From Tamlana carrageenivorans (GTDB taxonomy: Bacteria > Bacteroidota > Bacteroidia > Flavobacteriales > Flavobacteriaceae), in NCBI RefSeq assembly GCF_002893765.1, contig NZ_CP025938.1:2170001-2234000 (forward strand): a stretch of DNA of 64,000 nucleotides, given 5' to 3'. The notes beneath the pieces are model-generated. The model was not told the DNA's origin. It worked only from the letters and a program-made list of their open reading frames with translations, and searched no databases. The position numbers were made by a program, and so were the translations under genes. Positions 9,104 to 17,494 of this stretch are shown one piece after another (the first letter of the stretch is position 1; each line of letters begins with the position of its first letter).

Positions 9104-9131
9104 AAAATTAAACTTAATAAAACAAAACCCA

Positions 9132-12100
9132 TTGGAGCAGACCTTGCAACATATCGTAATTAAGGATTTCGTAACCGAAAGTCAGGTTGTTAATCCCGAA
9201 ATCAAATTAAGTTATCAAGTTTTTGGTAAACCTATTGGTGATGCGCCTATAATTTTGGTTAATCATGCCCTTACGGGGAATAGCCATGTGGCCGGTGAAG
9301 GTGGCTGGTGGAGTGATTTAATAGGCGATGATAAAGTGATAGACACCAAACTTTATACGGTTTTGGCATTTAATATCCCTGGAAACGGATTTGATGGTTT
9401 TGTTATTGATAACTACAAAGATTTTGTGGCTAGAGATATTGCCAACATCTTTCTTATTGGGTTAGATAAACTAAAAACAGGAAAACTATTTGCCGTAGTT
9501 GGTGGGTCGTTAGGTGGAGGAATTTCTTGGGAAATGGCTGTTTTAAAACCCGATTTAACCGAGCATTTGGTCGTAGTGGCAACCGATTGGAAATCTACAG
9601 ATTGGCTTATCGCAAATTGTCAGATTCAGGAGCAGTTCTTGTTAAATTCGAAGCACCCTGTTCACGATGCGCGCATGCATGCCATGTTATGTTACCGCAC
9701 GCCAGAATCGTTTAAAGAGCGTTTTCAGCGGTCTAAAAATGATGATTTAGAGATTTTTAATGTGGAAAGTTGGCTGTTGCATCATGGCGATAAGCTGCAA
9801 GAACGTTTTCAGCTTTCAGCTTATAAATTAATGAATCAGCTCCTTAAAACCATTGATGTTACCAAAGGGAGAACTGAAAATTTTAATGTGTTAGAAAATA
9901 TTGAGGCGAATATCCATATTATAGGTGTGGATTCCGATTTGTTTTTTACCGCAGAAGAAAATAGAGAAACTCAAAAACAGTTGGCTTTAACGCATCCTAA
10001 TGTAACCTATAACGAAATTAATTCGGTTCATGGTCATGATGCGTTTTTAATGGAGTACGACCAACTTGAAAAAATAATAGAAGGCATTTTTGTGCCAAAT
10101 TCTAAAAGAAAAAGAATGAAAGTATTAAAATTTGGAGGCAAATCTTTAGCAAACGGCACAGGTTTAAATACCGTGCTTTCCATTATAGAAAATAAAGTAG
10201 CTGCCGGTGATCGTATTAGTGTGGTGGTTTCGGCAAGAGGTTCGGCTACCGACGATTTGGAAGCGATTTTAAATAAAGCCGCAAAAGGTGAAATTTATAA
10301 GGACGCTTTAGAGGCTTTTAAAGCTTATCAAACCGAGCCTGCTAAAACCGTAGATTTCTCTGAGGAATTTGCAGTATTAGACAAGCTTTTTGAAGGGGTG
10401 AGTTTATTAGGAGATTACAGTAGTAAAACCAAAGATAATATTCTAGCCCAAGGTGAATTGCTGTCGGTAAAACTTATAACAAGCATTTTAAATGAGCGCG
10501 GTATTAAAGCGAATGCTACCGATTCTCGTGATTTGATTAAAACCGATGCCATTTTTGGAAACGCCCAGCCTTTGGCAAAGTTATCTAAAGAAAACACTCA
10601 GGCTTATTTTAAAAAGCATAAAGATGCCGTGAATATTATTACAGGATTTATCGCATCTAACTTAAAGAATGAAACCACAACTTTAGGTCGAAATGGGAGT
10701 AATTATACAGCGGCCTTAATCGCCAATTATTTAGATGCCGAAGAGCTTCAAAATTATACCCACGTTAACGGTATTTATACCGCAGACCCTAGTATGGTAG
10801 CCGATGCGCAACAAATTAGAGAGTTGTCTTTTAGTGAAGCTAATGAGTTGGCTAACTTCGGAACATCGGTGTTACACGCTAAAACCATTATTCCATTAGT
10901 TGAAAAAAATATCAGTCTTCGTATTTTAAATACATTCAATCCTGATGATGAAGGGACGCTTATTACCGCAAGACCTAGCACAAAAGAAGTGACTTCGTTA
11001 TCGGTTTTAGATAATGTAGCGCTTTTAAATTTTGAAGGCCGTGGTTTACTTGGTAAAATTGGTGTTGATGCGCGAATTTTTAAGGCCTTAAGTAATTACG
11101 GTATTAGTGTAAGTATTGTGTCTCAAGGCTCTTCGGAGCGCGGTATCGGATTGATTATCAATTCCGATCAGGCCACTCAGGCGGTTATAGCGTTAGAGCG
11201 TGAGTTTGAAGGTGATTTCTATTCGCAAGACGTGAATAAAATTGATGTGGTGGACGATGTTTCGGTGATTTCCATTGTAGGTATTGAGCTGAGTTCATTT
11301 CATAAACCTTTCAATGCCTTAATAAAAAACCAAATTACACCGCTATTATTTAATAATACGGTAACTGGTAAAAACGTGAGTTTGGTGGTTAAAAAGCATG
11401 AACTGCATAAGGCCGTTAATGTGATTCACGGTGAAGTTTTTGGCATTTCTAAAAAAATAAACATTGTTATTTTTGGCCACGGCGGTGTTGGTGGTGCACT
11501 AATTAATCAGATATTAAAATCTAAAGATGATATAGAAAAACGCAAAGGCATCAATTTAAATATGTTTGCCATTGCGAATTCTAAAAAACAACTTTTATCT
11601 AAAAATGGTGTTGGGCTAACTTGGGAAGATGATATTAAAACAACGACCAACGAAAGCTCGATTGCCGATATCATTGCCTTTGCCAAAAAACATCATTTAG
11701 AGAACTTAATTGCTGTTGATAATACAGCAAGTTCAACCTTTTATCAAAACTACGTACCGCTTATTGAAGCTGGTTTCGATTTGGTGTCTTCAAATAAAGT
11801 GGCCAATACGGTATCTCATGAATTTTACAAAGATTTAAGGGTTCAGTTGAAAGAAAATAACAAGGAGTATCTGTACGAAACGACTGTAGGAGCAGGGCTT
11901 CCGCTTATCGATACCATAAAATTATTACACGAATCGGGAGAAAATATCACTAGAATTCGTGGCGTGTTTTCTGGAACATTGAGTTATTTATTCAATAATT
12001 TTTCTGTTGAAGACAAGCCGTTTAGTGAGATTATTCAGGAAACCATCGATAAAGGGTTTACAGAACCTGATCCTCGTGAAGATTTCTCTGGAAATGATGT

Positions 12101-12530
12101 GGCTAGAAAACTGCTTATCCTGGCCAGAGAGTTAGATTTACAAAATGAATTTGAAGATGTTTCGGTACAAAACCTTATTCCAGAGGCGTATCAAAATATT
12201 TCTGTTGCCGAGTTTTTAACGCAGTTAGATGTTTTAGACGACCAATATCAGGAAATAAAAGATAATCAGAAATCAGATTATGTACTGCGTTATGTGGGTG
12301 ATTTGTCGGGTGATTTATCCAAAGACAAAGGGAAACTGGAAGTGAAACTGGTATCCATTCCAGAAGACAGTACCTTGGGCCACGTAAAAGGCTCGGATGC
12401 GATTTTTGAAATTTTCACAGAATCCTATGGCGAGCAACCCATCGTCATTCAAGGTGCTGGAGCAGGAGCCGAAGTAACCGCAAGAGGCGTGTTTGGAGAT
12501 ATTTTACGATTATCGAAACACATTAATTAA
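9132..12530 (+). CDS. thrA: Fusion: MetX-like homoserine acyltransferase + aspartokinase + homoserine dehydrogenase
   Basis: One frame of 1132 residues carries three activities. Residues 1-325 form an alpha/beta-hydrolase acyltransferase with a probable triad S126 (GGSLGG), D267 or D269 (VDSDLF) and H302 (GHDAFL), as in MetX. Residues 329-770 form aspartokinase beginning MKVLKFGGKSLANG and ending in ACT domains. Residues 775-1132 form homoserine dehydrogenase with the nucleotide loop FGHGGVGG (781-788) and SSNKVANT. Only the aspartate-semialdehyde step between the kinase and the dehydrogenase is missing on the path from aspartate to O-acetylhomoserine. The only start I can find is TTG at 9132, since an in-frame stop lies at 9120. 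M329 (ATG at 10116) could be an internal start giving a separate kinase-dehydrogenase. Confidence 0.9.
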   Translation: MEQTLQHIVIKDFVTESQVVNPEIKLSYQVFGKPIGDAPIILVNHALTGNSHVAGEGGWWSDLIGDDKVIDTKLYTVLAFNIPGNGFDGFVIDNYKDFVARDIANIFLIGLDKLKTGKLFAVVGGSLGGGISWEMAVLKPDLTEHLVVVATDWKSTDWLIANCQIQEQFLLNSKHPVHDARMHAMLCYRTPESFKERFQRSKNDDLEIFNVESWLLHHGDKLQERFQLSAYKLMNQLLKTIDVTKGRTENFNVLENIEANIHIIGVDSDLFFTAEENRETQKQLALTHPNVTYNEINSVHGHDAFLMEYDQLEKIIEGIFVPNSKRKRMKVLKFGGKSLANGTGLNTVLSIIENKVAAGDRISVVVSARGSATDDLEAILNKAAKGEIYKDALEAFKAYQTEPAKTVDFSEEFAVLDKLFEGVSLLGDYSSKTKDNILAQGELLSVKLITSILNERGIKANATDSRDLIKTDAIFGNAQPLAKLSKENTQAYFKKHKDAVNIITGFIASNLKNETTTLGRNGSNYTAALIANYLDAEELQNYTHVNGIYTADPSMVADAQQIRELSFSEANELANFGTSVLHAKTIIPLVEKNISLRILNTFNPDDEGTLITARPSTKEVTSLSVLDNVALLNFEGRGLLGKIGVDARIFKALSNYGISVSIVSQGSSERGIGLIINSDQATQAVIALEREFEGDFYSQDVNKIDVVDDVSVISIVGIELSSFHKPFNALIKNQITPLLFNNTVTGKNVSLVVKKHELHKAVNVIHGEVFGISKKINIVIFGHGGVGGALINQILKSKDDIEKRKGINLNMFAIANSKKQLLSKNGVGLTWEDDIKTTTNESSIADIIAFAKKHHLENLIAVDNTASSTFYQNYVPLIEAGFDLVSSNKVANTVSHEFYKDLRVQLKENNKEYLYETTVGAGLPLIDTIKLLHESGENITRIRGVFSGTLSYLFNNFSVEDKPFSEIIQETIDKGFTEPDPREDFSGNDVARKLLILARELDLQNEFEDVSVQNLIPEAYQNISVAEFLTQLDVLDDQYQEIKDNQKSDYVLRYVGDLSGDLSKDKGKLEVKLVSIPEDSTLGHVKGSDAIFEIFTESYGEQPIVIQGAGAGAEVTARGVFGDILRLSKHIN

Positions 12531-12759
12531 AATTCACGCGAAGGCGGAAATCTCAAGAAGTGTAAAAAATATAGGTCCAAAGAAGGTTTAGAAAATATCA
12601 AGAGTTTACGAGATAAACAGTAAGCTGGGTTATAAAAAACTAACTTTGTAGATAAGCGCATTTGGGAGCCTTTTTTCGCCTCCAAAAAGACGAAAAAAGA
12701 TTTAGAGGATAGCCCGCCCCGATAGGGAAATGCCATAAAATAAATGATTAAAACGAACT

Positions 12760-13929
12760 ATGAGTAATAACAAGAAATTTGAAACTTTAGCAGTACGAAC
12801 CCAATCTGAAACCACACAGTTTTCTGAACATTCAGTGCCTTTGTATTTAACCTCAGGCTTTGTGTTTGATGATGCCGAAGAAATGCGTGCTTCGTTTGCT
12901 GAAGAGAAACAACGTGATTTATACAGCCGTTATAGCAACCCAAATGTGAACGAATTTGTAGAAAAAGTTTGTTTAATGGAAGGGGCTGAGGCTGGTTATG
13001 CCTTTGCTAGTGGTATGGCAGCGGTATTTTCAACGTTTGCAACCTTATTGGATGCTGGCGATCATGTGGTATCTTGTAGCTCAGTTTTTGGGGCTACCCA
13101 CGGTTTGTTTACCAAATATTTCCCAAAATGGAATATAGAATGTTCCTACTTTAATATTAATGAAGTAGATACCATTGAAAGTTTGATTCAACCGAATACT
13201 AAATTTATCTATGCAGAAACACCAACCAACCCTGGAGTGGATGTTTTAGATTTAGATTTGCTTAGTGCTATTTGTAAAAAACACGGACTTTTATTGGTTA
13301 TTGATAACTGTTTTGCTACACCTTATTTACAAAATCCAATTAAACATGGCGCCGATTTAGTGATTCATTCGGCAACTAAATTAATGGATGGTCAAGGGCG
13401 TGTTCTCGGCGGTATTACGGTGGGTTCAAAGGAATTAATTAGAGAAATTTACTTGTTTTCACGCCTTACAGGGCCTGCGATGAGTGCGTTTAATGCTTGG
13501 GTGTTATCTAAATCTCTTGAGACTTTAGCGGTACGTACCGAAAAGCATTGTGAAAATGCACTAAAAATTGCCGAGTTTTTAGAAGCACACCCCAAAGTGA
13601 AATGGGTAAAATATCCGTTTTTAAAATCACACCCTAAGTACGATATTGCTAAAAAACAAATGCGTTTAGGCGGTAGTATTGTAGCCTTTGAAGTAGAAGG
13701 TGGGGTAGCAGGTGGCCGCGCCTTTTTCGATAATATAAAAATGTGTTCGCTTTCAGCTAATTTAGGGGATACTAGAACTATTGTAACACATCCAGCAAGT
13801 ACCACACATGCCAAAGTAGAGCCAGAAGTTAAAGCCGCTGTTGGGATTACCGATGGTTCGGTGCGTATTTCGGCAGGATTAGAGCATGTCGATGATATTA
13901 TTGCCGATTTAAAACAAGCTTTAGGCTAA
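12760..13929 (+). CDS. metZ: Trans-sulfuration PLP enzyme, probable O-succinylhomoserine sulfhydrylase
   Basis: This 389-residue member of the Cys/Met metabolism PLP family has its cofactor lysine at K207 (HSATKLMDGQGR). It differs from MetY in lacking the long insertions and aligns better with MetZ or cystathionine gamma-synthase/lyase. It may use acylhomoserine with sulfide or cysteine; the substrate cannot be fixed from sequence alone. It sits 229 bp after the MetX-AK-HSD gene and 12 bp before phzF-like. The gap contains a degenerate GCGAAGGC repeat near 12533 and no gene. Confidence 0.88.
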   Translation: MSNNKKFETLAVRTQSETTQFSEHSVPLYLTSGFVFDDAEEMRASFAEEKQRDLYSRYSNPNVNEFVEKVCLMEGAEAGYAFASGMAAVFSTFATLLDAGDHVVSCSSVFGATHGLFTKYFPKWNIECSYFNINEVDTIESLIQPNTKFIYAETPTNPGVDVLDLDLLSAICKKHGLLLVIDNCFATPYLQNPIKHGADLVIHSATKLMDGQGRVLGGITVGSKELIREIYLFSRLTGPAMSAFNAWVLSKSLETLAVRTEKHCENALKIAEFLEAHPKVKWVKYPFLKSHPKYDIAKKQMRLGGSIVAFEVEGGVAGGRAFFDNIKMCSLSANLGDTRTIVTHPASTTHAKVEPEVKAAVGITDGSVRISAGLEHVDDIIADLKQALG

Positions 13930-13941
13930 GATTTATTATTC

Positions 13942-14736
13942 ATGAGACTTTTTACAGTTGACGCTTTTACTGATACGCCTTTTTGCGGAAATCCTGCAGG
14001 GGTTTGTATATTGGAACGGGCACTTTCTAATAAGGATTACCTCAAAATAGCTCAGGAAGTGAACCTTTCGGAAACTGCTTTTGTTGTGCCTAAAGGGGAA
14101 ACTTTTTTATTAAGGTGGTTTACACCTAAAAATGAAGTTGATTTATGCGGTCATGCTACATTGGCGACGGCTAAAATCTTGTTTGATAAACTTCAGATGC
14201 CAAATAAAGTTTTGGAGTTTGAAACTAAAAGTGGGATTTTAAAGGTTGAAAAGAAGGATACTGTGCTACAAATGAATTTTCCGTTAGGGCAGTTGAAGCC
14301 TTTACAGGAATCAGATGTAATTCTTGAGAAATTTCTAAATGAAAAACCCTTATCTATAAACGTTGATAAAGATTGGTGTGTTTTAGAGTTAGCCGATGAA
14401 GATCATGTGAAAAACTTCAAACCAGATTTTAGTTTGCTGCGTTCGCATCATAAAAAAATAGTTGTGATAACCGCAAAATCGAAACAGGAACACCACGATT
14501 TTGTGTCTCGTGTATTCGGGCCAGCGATAGGTATAGATGAAGATCCTGTAACGGGTTCAGCACATTGTTATTTGGCTAGTTTTTGGGCTGGAAAACTTAA
14601 TAAATCTACATTAGTAGGTTATCAAGCCTCGAAACGAGGCGGAGTGGTTCATTATGAGATTACTGATAATCAAAGGGTATTGCTTCGAGGCGACTGCGTT
14701 ATCATGTCTGAAATGCTCATAGATTGGTCATTTTAA
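13942..14736 (+). CDS. PhzF family isomerase/epimerase-like protein
   Basis: This 264-residue protein starts with TVDAFTDTPFCGNPAGVC and contains NLSETAF, FTPKNEVDLCGHATLA and DEDPVTGSAHC, the hallmark segments of the PhzF/diaminopimelate-epimerase fold. The catalytic glutamate of PhzF proteins is matched by the Glu of LSETAF. Its substrate is unknown; most family members outside phenazine clusters have no assigned reaction. It directly follows metZ and probably shares its transcript. Confidence 0.88.
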   Translation: MRLFTVDAFTDTPFCGNPAGVCILERALSNKDYLKIAQEVNLSETAFVVPKGETFLLRWFTPKNEVDLCGHATLATAKILFDKLQMPNKVLEFETKSGILKVEKKDTVLQMNFPLGQLKPLQESDVILEKFLNEKPLSINVDKDWCVLELADEDHVKNFKPDFSLLRSHHKKIVVITAKSKQEHHDFVSRVFGPAIGIDEDPVTGSAHCYLASFWAGKLNKSTLVGYQASKRGGVVHYEITDNQRVLLRGDCVIMSEMLIDWSF

Positions 14737-14786
14737 ATAGTGCGTTTATAAGAACTTTACAAAGACTTTAACAAAAGTCTTACAAA

Positions 14787-14813
14787 TTGGTCAACCAGTT
14801 ATTTGTATCTTTG
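14787..14813 (+). promoter_or_regulatory. Bacteroidota-type promoter for the alginate lyase gene
   Basis: A TTG at 14787-14789 and TATCTTTG at 14806-14813 match the -33/-7 consensus TTG...TAnnTTTG. The start codon follows 21 bp later. Confidence 0.6.
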
Positions 14814-14834
14814 CACCGTTTTATTTTATAATAT

Positions 14835-15884
14835 ATGCGCTTAGCTATGAAGAAATTACCCTACCTTTTTGTCTTACTTTTGGTTTCTTTTTTAACCTTT
14901 AATTGTAGTAGTAATACTGATGATTTAGATGAGGTAGAACAAGAAGAAACGCCAACAACTCCAGAAGAGGATACAGACCCAGAGGATGAAAAAGAACCAG
15001 AGGAAGACAAGGAACCAGAAGAGGATTACGATAATGGCGAGCTAAACCCGAACCTTGCACCTTCTGAAAATTTCGATTTATCGACCTGGAATTTAAGTGT
15101 TCCAATAAATAACGGAAATGGTACAGCACTAAATATTAGTGTGGCAACATTAAATAATGGTTATAAAGATGGTGTGTACTTTTACACTGCCGAAGATGGC
15201 GGCATGGTGTTTAAATGTCCGAATAAAGGTTTTAAAACGTCTGCAAATACGTCGTATACCCGTGTAGAACTTCGTGAAATGTTACGAGGTACAAACACAG
15301 GAATTCCTACACAAGGAGTTACTAAAAACAACTGGGTTTTTGGAACAGCACCTGAAGAAGATATTAAGGCGGCTTATGGTTATGATGGAGAAATGACCGC
15401 AACTTTAGCAGTAAACCATGTAACCACTACAGGAAAAAACAGCCATATTGGACGCGTAATTGTTGGTCAAATTCATGCTAACGACGATGAGCCTGTTCGT
15501 ATTTATTATAGAAAATTACCTAATAACGAATTGGGTTCTATATATTTTGCCCACGAACCTACCGATGGAAATGGATCAGAACAATGGCATGAACTTATTG
15601 GATCTAGAAGTAATAGTGCTTCTAACCCCTCTGATGGTATTGCTTTAAATGAGAAATTTAGCTATAAAATTCACGTAGAAGGCGATGCTTTAACAGTAAC
15701 TATTTCTAGAGAAGGTAAAGATGATGTATCTAAAACGGTAGATATGAAAAATAGCGGATTTAATGTGGGCGGACAGTACATGTATTTTAAAGCCGGTGTT
15801 TATAATCAGAATAATTCAGGTGAAGATAACGATTATGTACAAGCAACTTTTTATGCTTTAGAAAAATCCCATACCATGTTATAA
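14835..15884 (+). CDS. Polysaccharide lyase family 7 alginate lyase, lipoprotein
   Basis: This 349-residue protein is predicted to cleave alginate by beta-elimination. It has a hydrophobic signal peptide ending in the lipobox FNCSS, so it should be lipid-anchored. A linker very rich in Glu, Asp, Pro and Thr (about residues 29-70) follows, then a PL7 beta-sandwich. The three PL7 hallmark motifs are present: RVELREM, QIH in VGQIHAN, and YFKAGVYNQ. The ATG at 14847 is an equally plausible start. No SusC/SusD pair or other carbohydrate gene is nearby, so this is a stand-alone lyase rather than part of a visible utilisation locus. Confidence 0.95.
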   Translation: MRLAMKKLPYLFVLLLVSFLTFNCSSNTDDLDEVEQEETPTTPEEDTDPEDEKEPEEDKEPEEDYDNGELNPNLAPSENFDLSTWNLSVPINNGNGTALNISVATLNNGYKDGVYFYTAEDGGMVFKCPNKGFKTSANTSYTRVELREMLRGTNTGIPTQGVTKNNWVFGTAPEEDIKAAYGYDGEMTATLAVNHVTTTGKNSHIGRVIVGQIHANDDEPVRIYYRKLPNNELGSIYFAHEPTDGNGSEQWHELIGSRSNSASNPSDGIALNEKFSYKIHVEGDALTVTISREGKDDVSKTVDMKNSGFNVGGQYMYFKAGVYNQNNSGEDNDYVQATFYALEKSHTML

Positions 15885-15908
15885 CATCCTATAGTCATAA
15901 AATTAGAG

Positions 15909-15951
15909 CCGTTATATTTTGTGTTCCAACTCAAAATGTAACGGTTTTTTT
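15909..15951 (+). terminator. Intrinsic terminator after the alginate lyase gene
   Basis: A 13-bp stem CCGTTATATTTTG / CAAAATGTAACGG (one G-U pair) has a 10-nt loop and is followed by seven T residues. Confidence 0.85.
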
Positions 15952-15970
15952 GTGTGTTACATTTTTTTAG

Positions 15971-15999
15971 TTGTAGGATTATTAAAATCTTTATCTTCG
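15971..15999 (+). promoter_or_regulatory. Putative promoter of the Rrf2 regulator gene
   Basis: TTG at 15971-15973 and TATCTTCG at 15992-15999 approximate TTG...TAnnTTTG. The start codon is only 4 bp beyond, so the transcript would be nearly leaderless. Confidence 0.4.
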
Positions 16000-16003
16000 C
16001 ATC

Positions 16004-16423
16004 ATGCTATCTAAAAAAACTAAATACGGATTAAAAGCGCTTACCTTTATAGCGCGAAGCGAAGGCGATGTGCCATTGCAAGTAGCCGAAATTGCTAAAA
16101 ATGAGCATATTCCACAGAAATTTTTAGAAAGTATCCTATTAACACTCCGAAAATCGGGCATTTTAGGCTCTAAAAAAGGAAAGCATGGCGGTTATTATTT
16201 AAGACAGCCATCTGAAGAGGTTTTAATGACCGATGTAATGCGTGTTCTTGAAGGACCCATTGCTATGGTGCCCTGTGTAAGCTTGAACTACTACGAAAAG
16301 TGTGACGACTGTGTCGATGAAGAAACCTGCAGCGTAAATAAATTGATGCTTCAGGTACGTGATAGCACGCTTAATGTTTTTAGAAATACCACTTTAGCAG
16401 ATTTATCTCGCCCAAAAGACTAA
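16004..16423 (+). CDS. Rrf2 family transcriptional regulator
   Basis: This 139-residue winged-helix protein of the Rrf2/IscR/CymR family begins MLSKKTKYGLKALTFIA, with the recognition-helix region IPQKFLESILLTLRKSG. It carries four cysteines in the pattern C-x8-C-x2-C-x5-C (PCVSLNYYEKCDDCVDEETC). This is the region where IscR-type members bind an iron-sulfur cluster, so redox, iron or cysteine-status sensing is possible. It stands directly upstream of the sulfate-assimilation genes, and a palindromic candidate operator lies before the first of them. Control of that operon is an inference. Confidence 0.9.
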   Translation: MLSKKTKYGLKALTFIARSEGDVPLQVAEIAKNEHIPQKFLESILLTLRKSGILGSKKGKHGGYYLRQPSEEVLMTDVMRVLEGPIAMVPCVSLNYYEKCDDCVDEETCSVNKLMLQVRDSTLNVFRNTTLADLSRPKD

Positions 16424-16532
16424 AATATTCCTAATATTTATTGCTTTTCCATACTAATTTTTAGGCTATTGTTGGATTTTTTTTCAATATGCTAAAAAAT
16501 TGGAATAAATTTTTTTATGTAACAAAATATAG

Positions 16533-16565
16533 TACATTTGTAATCCCTAGTAAATCGATAGGGTT
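16533..16565 (+). promoter_or_regulatory. Promoter -7 element and palindromic candidate Rrf2 operator
   Basis: TACATTTG at 16533-16540 matches the -7 consensus TAnnTTTG. It abuts a palindrome at 16542-16565, AATCCCTA-n9-TAGGGTT, whose core CCCTAGTAAATCGATAGGG resembles operators of Rrf2-type regulators. The site would overlap the transcription start of the cys operon, fitting repression. Assignment to the adjacent Rrf2 protein is inferred from position. Confidence 0.5.
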
Positions 16566-16583
16566 AATGTAATACATCAACAA

Positions 16584-16841
16584 ATGATTGCGCAAATGTT
16601 ATTGAAAAATAAAGAAAAGTCTACGTATAAAGAAGATAGTGCAAGTGAAAAACCACTAAGAAGTGTTGTGAAATCACTAAGTTGGAGAACTATCGGTACT
16701 TTAGATACGATTTTAATTTCATGGATAGTAACCGGTGAATTAACTTTAGCGTTTTCGATAGGGTCTATCGAATTAGTAACAAAAATGGTGTTGTACTTTT
16801 TCCATGAAAGAGTGTGGAACTCGATAAAATGGGGGAAATAA
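16584..16841 (+). CDS. DUF2061 small membrane protein
   Basis: This 85-residue protein contains the DUF2061 pattern SWRTIGTLDTILISWIVTG and ends with FHERVWNSIKWGK, with two predicted membrane segments. DUF2061 proteins are recurrently found in sulfate-assimilation operons of Bacteroidota, but their function is unknown. It lies 10 bp upstream of cysH and is the first gene after the palindromic operator. A start at the internal ATG (MLLKNK, 16596) is also possible. Confidence 0.85.
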   Translation: MIAQMLLKNKEKSTYKEDSASEKPLRSVVKSLSWRTIGTLDTILISWIVTGELTLAFSIGSIELVTKMVLYFFHERVWNSIKWGK

Positions 16842-16851
16842 AAAAAGAATT

Positions 16852-17472
16852 ATGTTTACAGAAGAGCAAATAGAGGTATTAAACCACGCATTTAAAGATG
16901 CTACACCAGCTGAAATTATTGCTAAAGCTTACGAGCTTAATAATGAGGCAGTGGTAACAACAAATTTTAGACCATACGAAGCTGCAATTTTACATGTCGT
17001 GAGTAAGGTTAAACCTGATGTACCAGTAATTTGGTGTGATACCGGTTATAATACACCTCAAACTTATAAGCATGCAGAGCAGGTTATAAAAGACTTAAAC
17101 TTAAATGTGTTTTTATATGTGCCAAAACAAACATCGGCGCACCGCGATGTGGTTATGGGTATTCCAACCGTTGACCAGCCAGAGCACGCTTTATTTACAG
17201 AGCAAGTAAAGTTAGAGCCTTTTGCAAGAGCGATGGCAGAACACAAGCCTAAAGTTTGGTTTACTAATTTACGTCAAGGGCAAACAGCCTTCAGAAATAG
17301 TATTGGTATTTTTAGTCTGAGTAAAGATGGCGTTTTAAAAGTGAGTCCGTTTTACTTTTGGTCTGACGAAAAGTTAGATGCTTATTTAAAAGAAAATAAC
17401 TTGCCAAACGAGTTTAAATATTTCGATCCCACAAAAGCATTAGAAAATAGAGAGTGTGGTTTACACGCTTAA
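16852..17472 (+). CDS. cysH: Phosphoadenylyl-sulfate reductase (PAPS/APS reductase)
   Basis: CysH reduces activated sulfate to sulfite with thioredoxin. The 206-residue protein ends in ENRECGLHA, the ECGLH motif carrying the catalytic cysteine. The paired CC and CxxC cysteines that hold the 4Fe-4S cluster of APS-type reductases are absent; the only other cysteine is in VIWCDTG. By motif it is therefore of the PAPS-reducing type, yet no APS kinase is seen in this window. It overlaps none of its neighbours and is followed 22 bp later by cysD. Confidence 0.92.
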   Translation: MFTEEQIEVLNHAFKDATPAEIIAKAYELNNEAVVTTNFRPYEAAILHVVSKVKPDVPVIWCDTGYNTPQTYKHAEQVIKDLNLNVFLYVPKQTSAHRDVVMGIPTVDQPEHALFTEQVKLEPFARAMAEHKPKVWFTNLRQGQTAFRNSIGIFSLSKDGVLKVSPFYFWSDEKLDAYLKENNLPNEFKYFDPTKALENRECGLHA

Positions 17473-17494
17473 TAAAATTGATAAACAGAATACG

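Noticed and set aside
13449..13814. 121-codon minus-strand frame within metZ
   Set aside because: It is a shadow of metZ codon usage, with no family match or regulatory signals.
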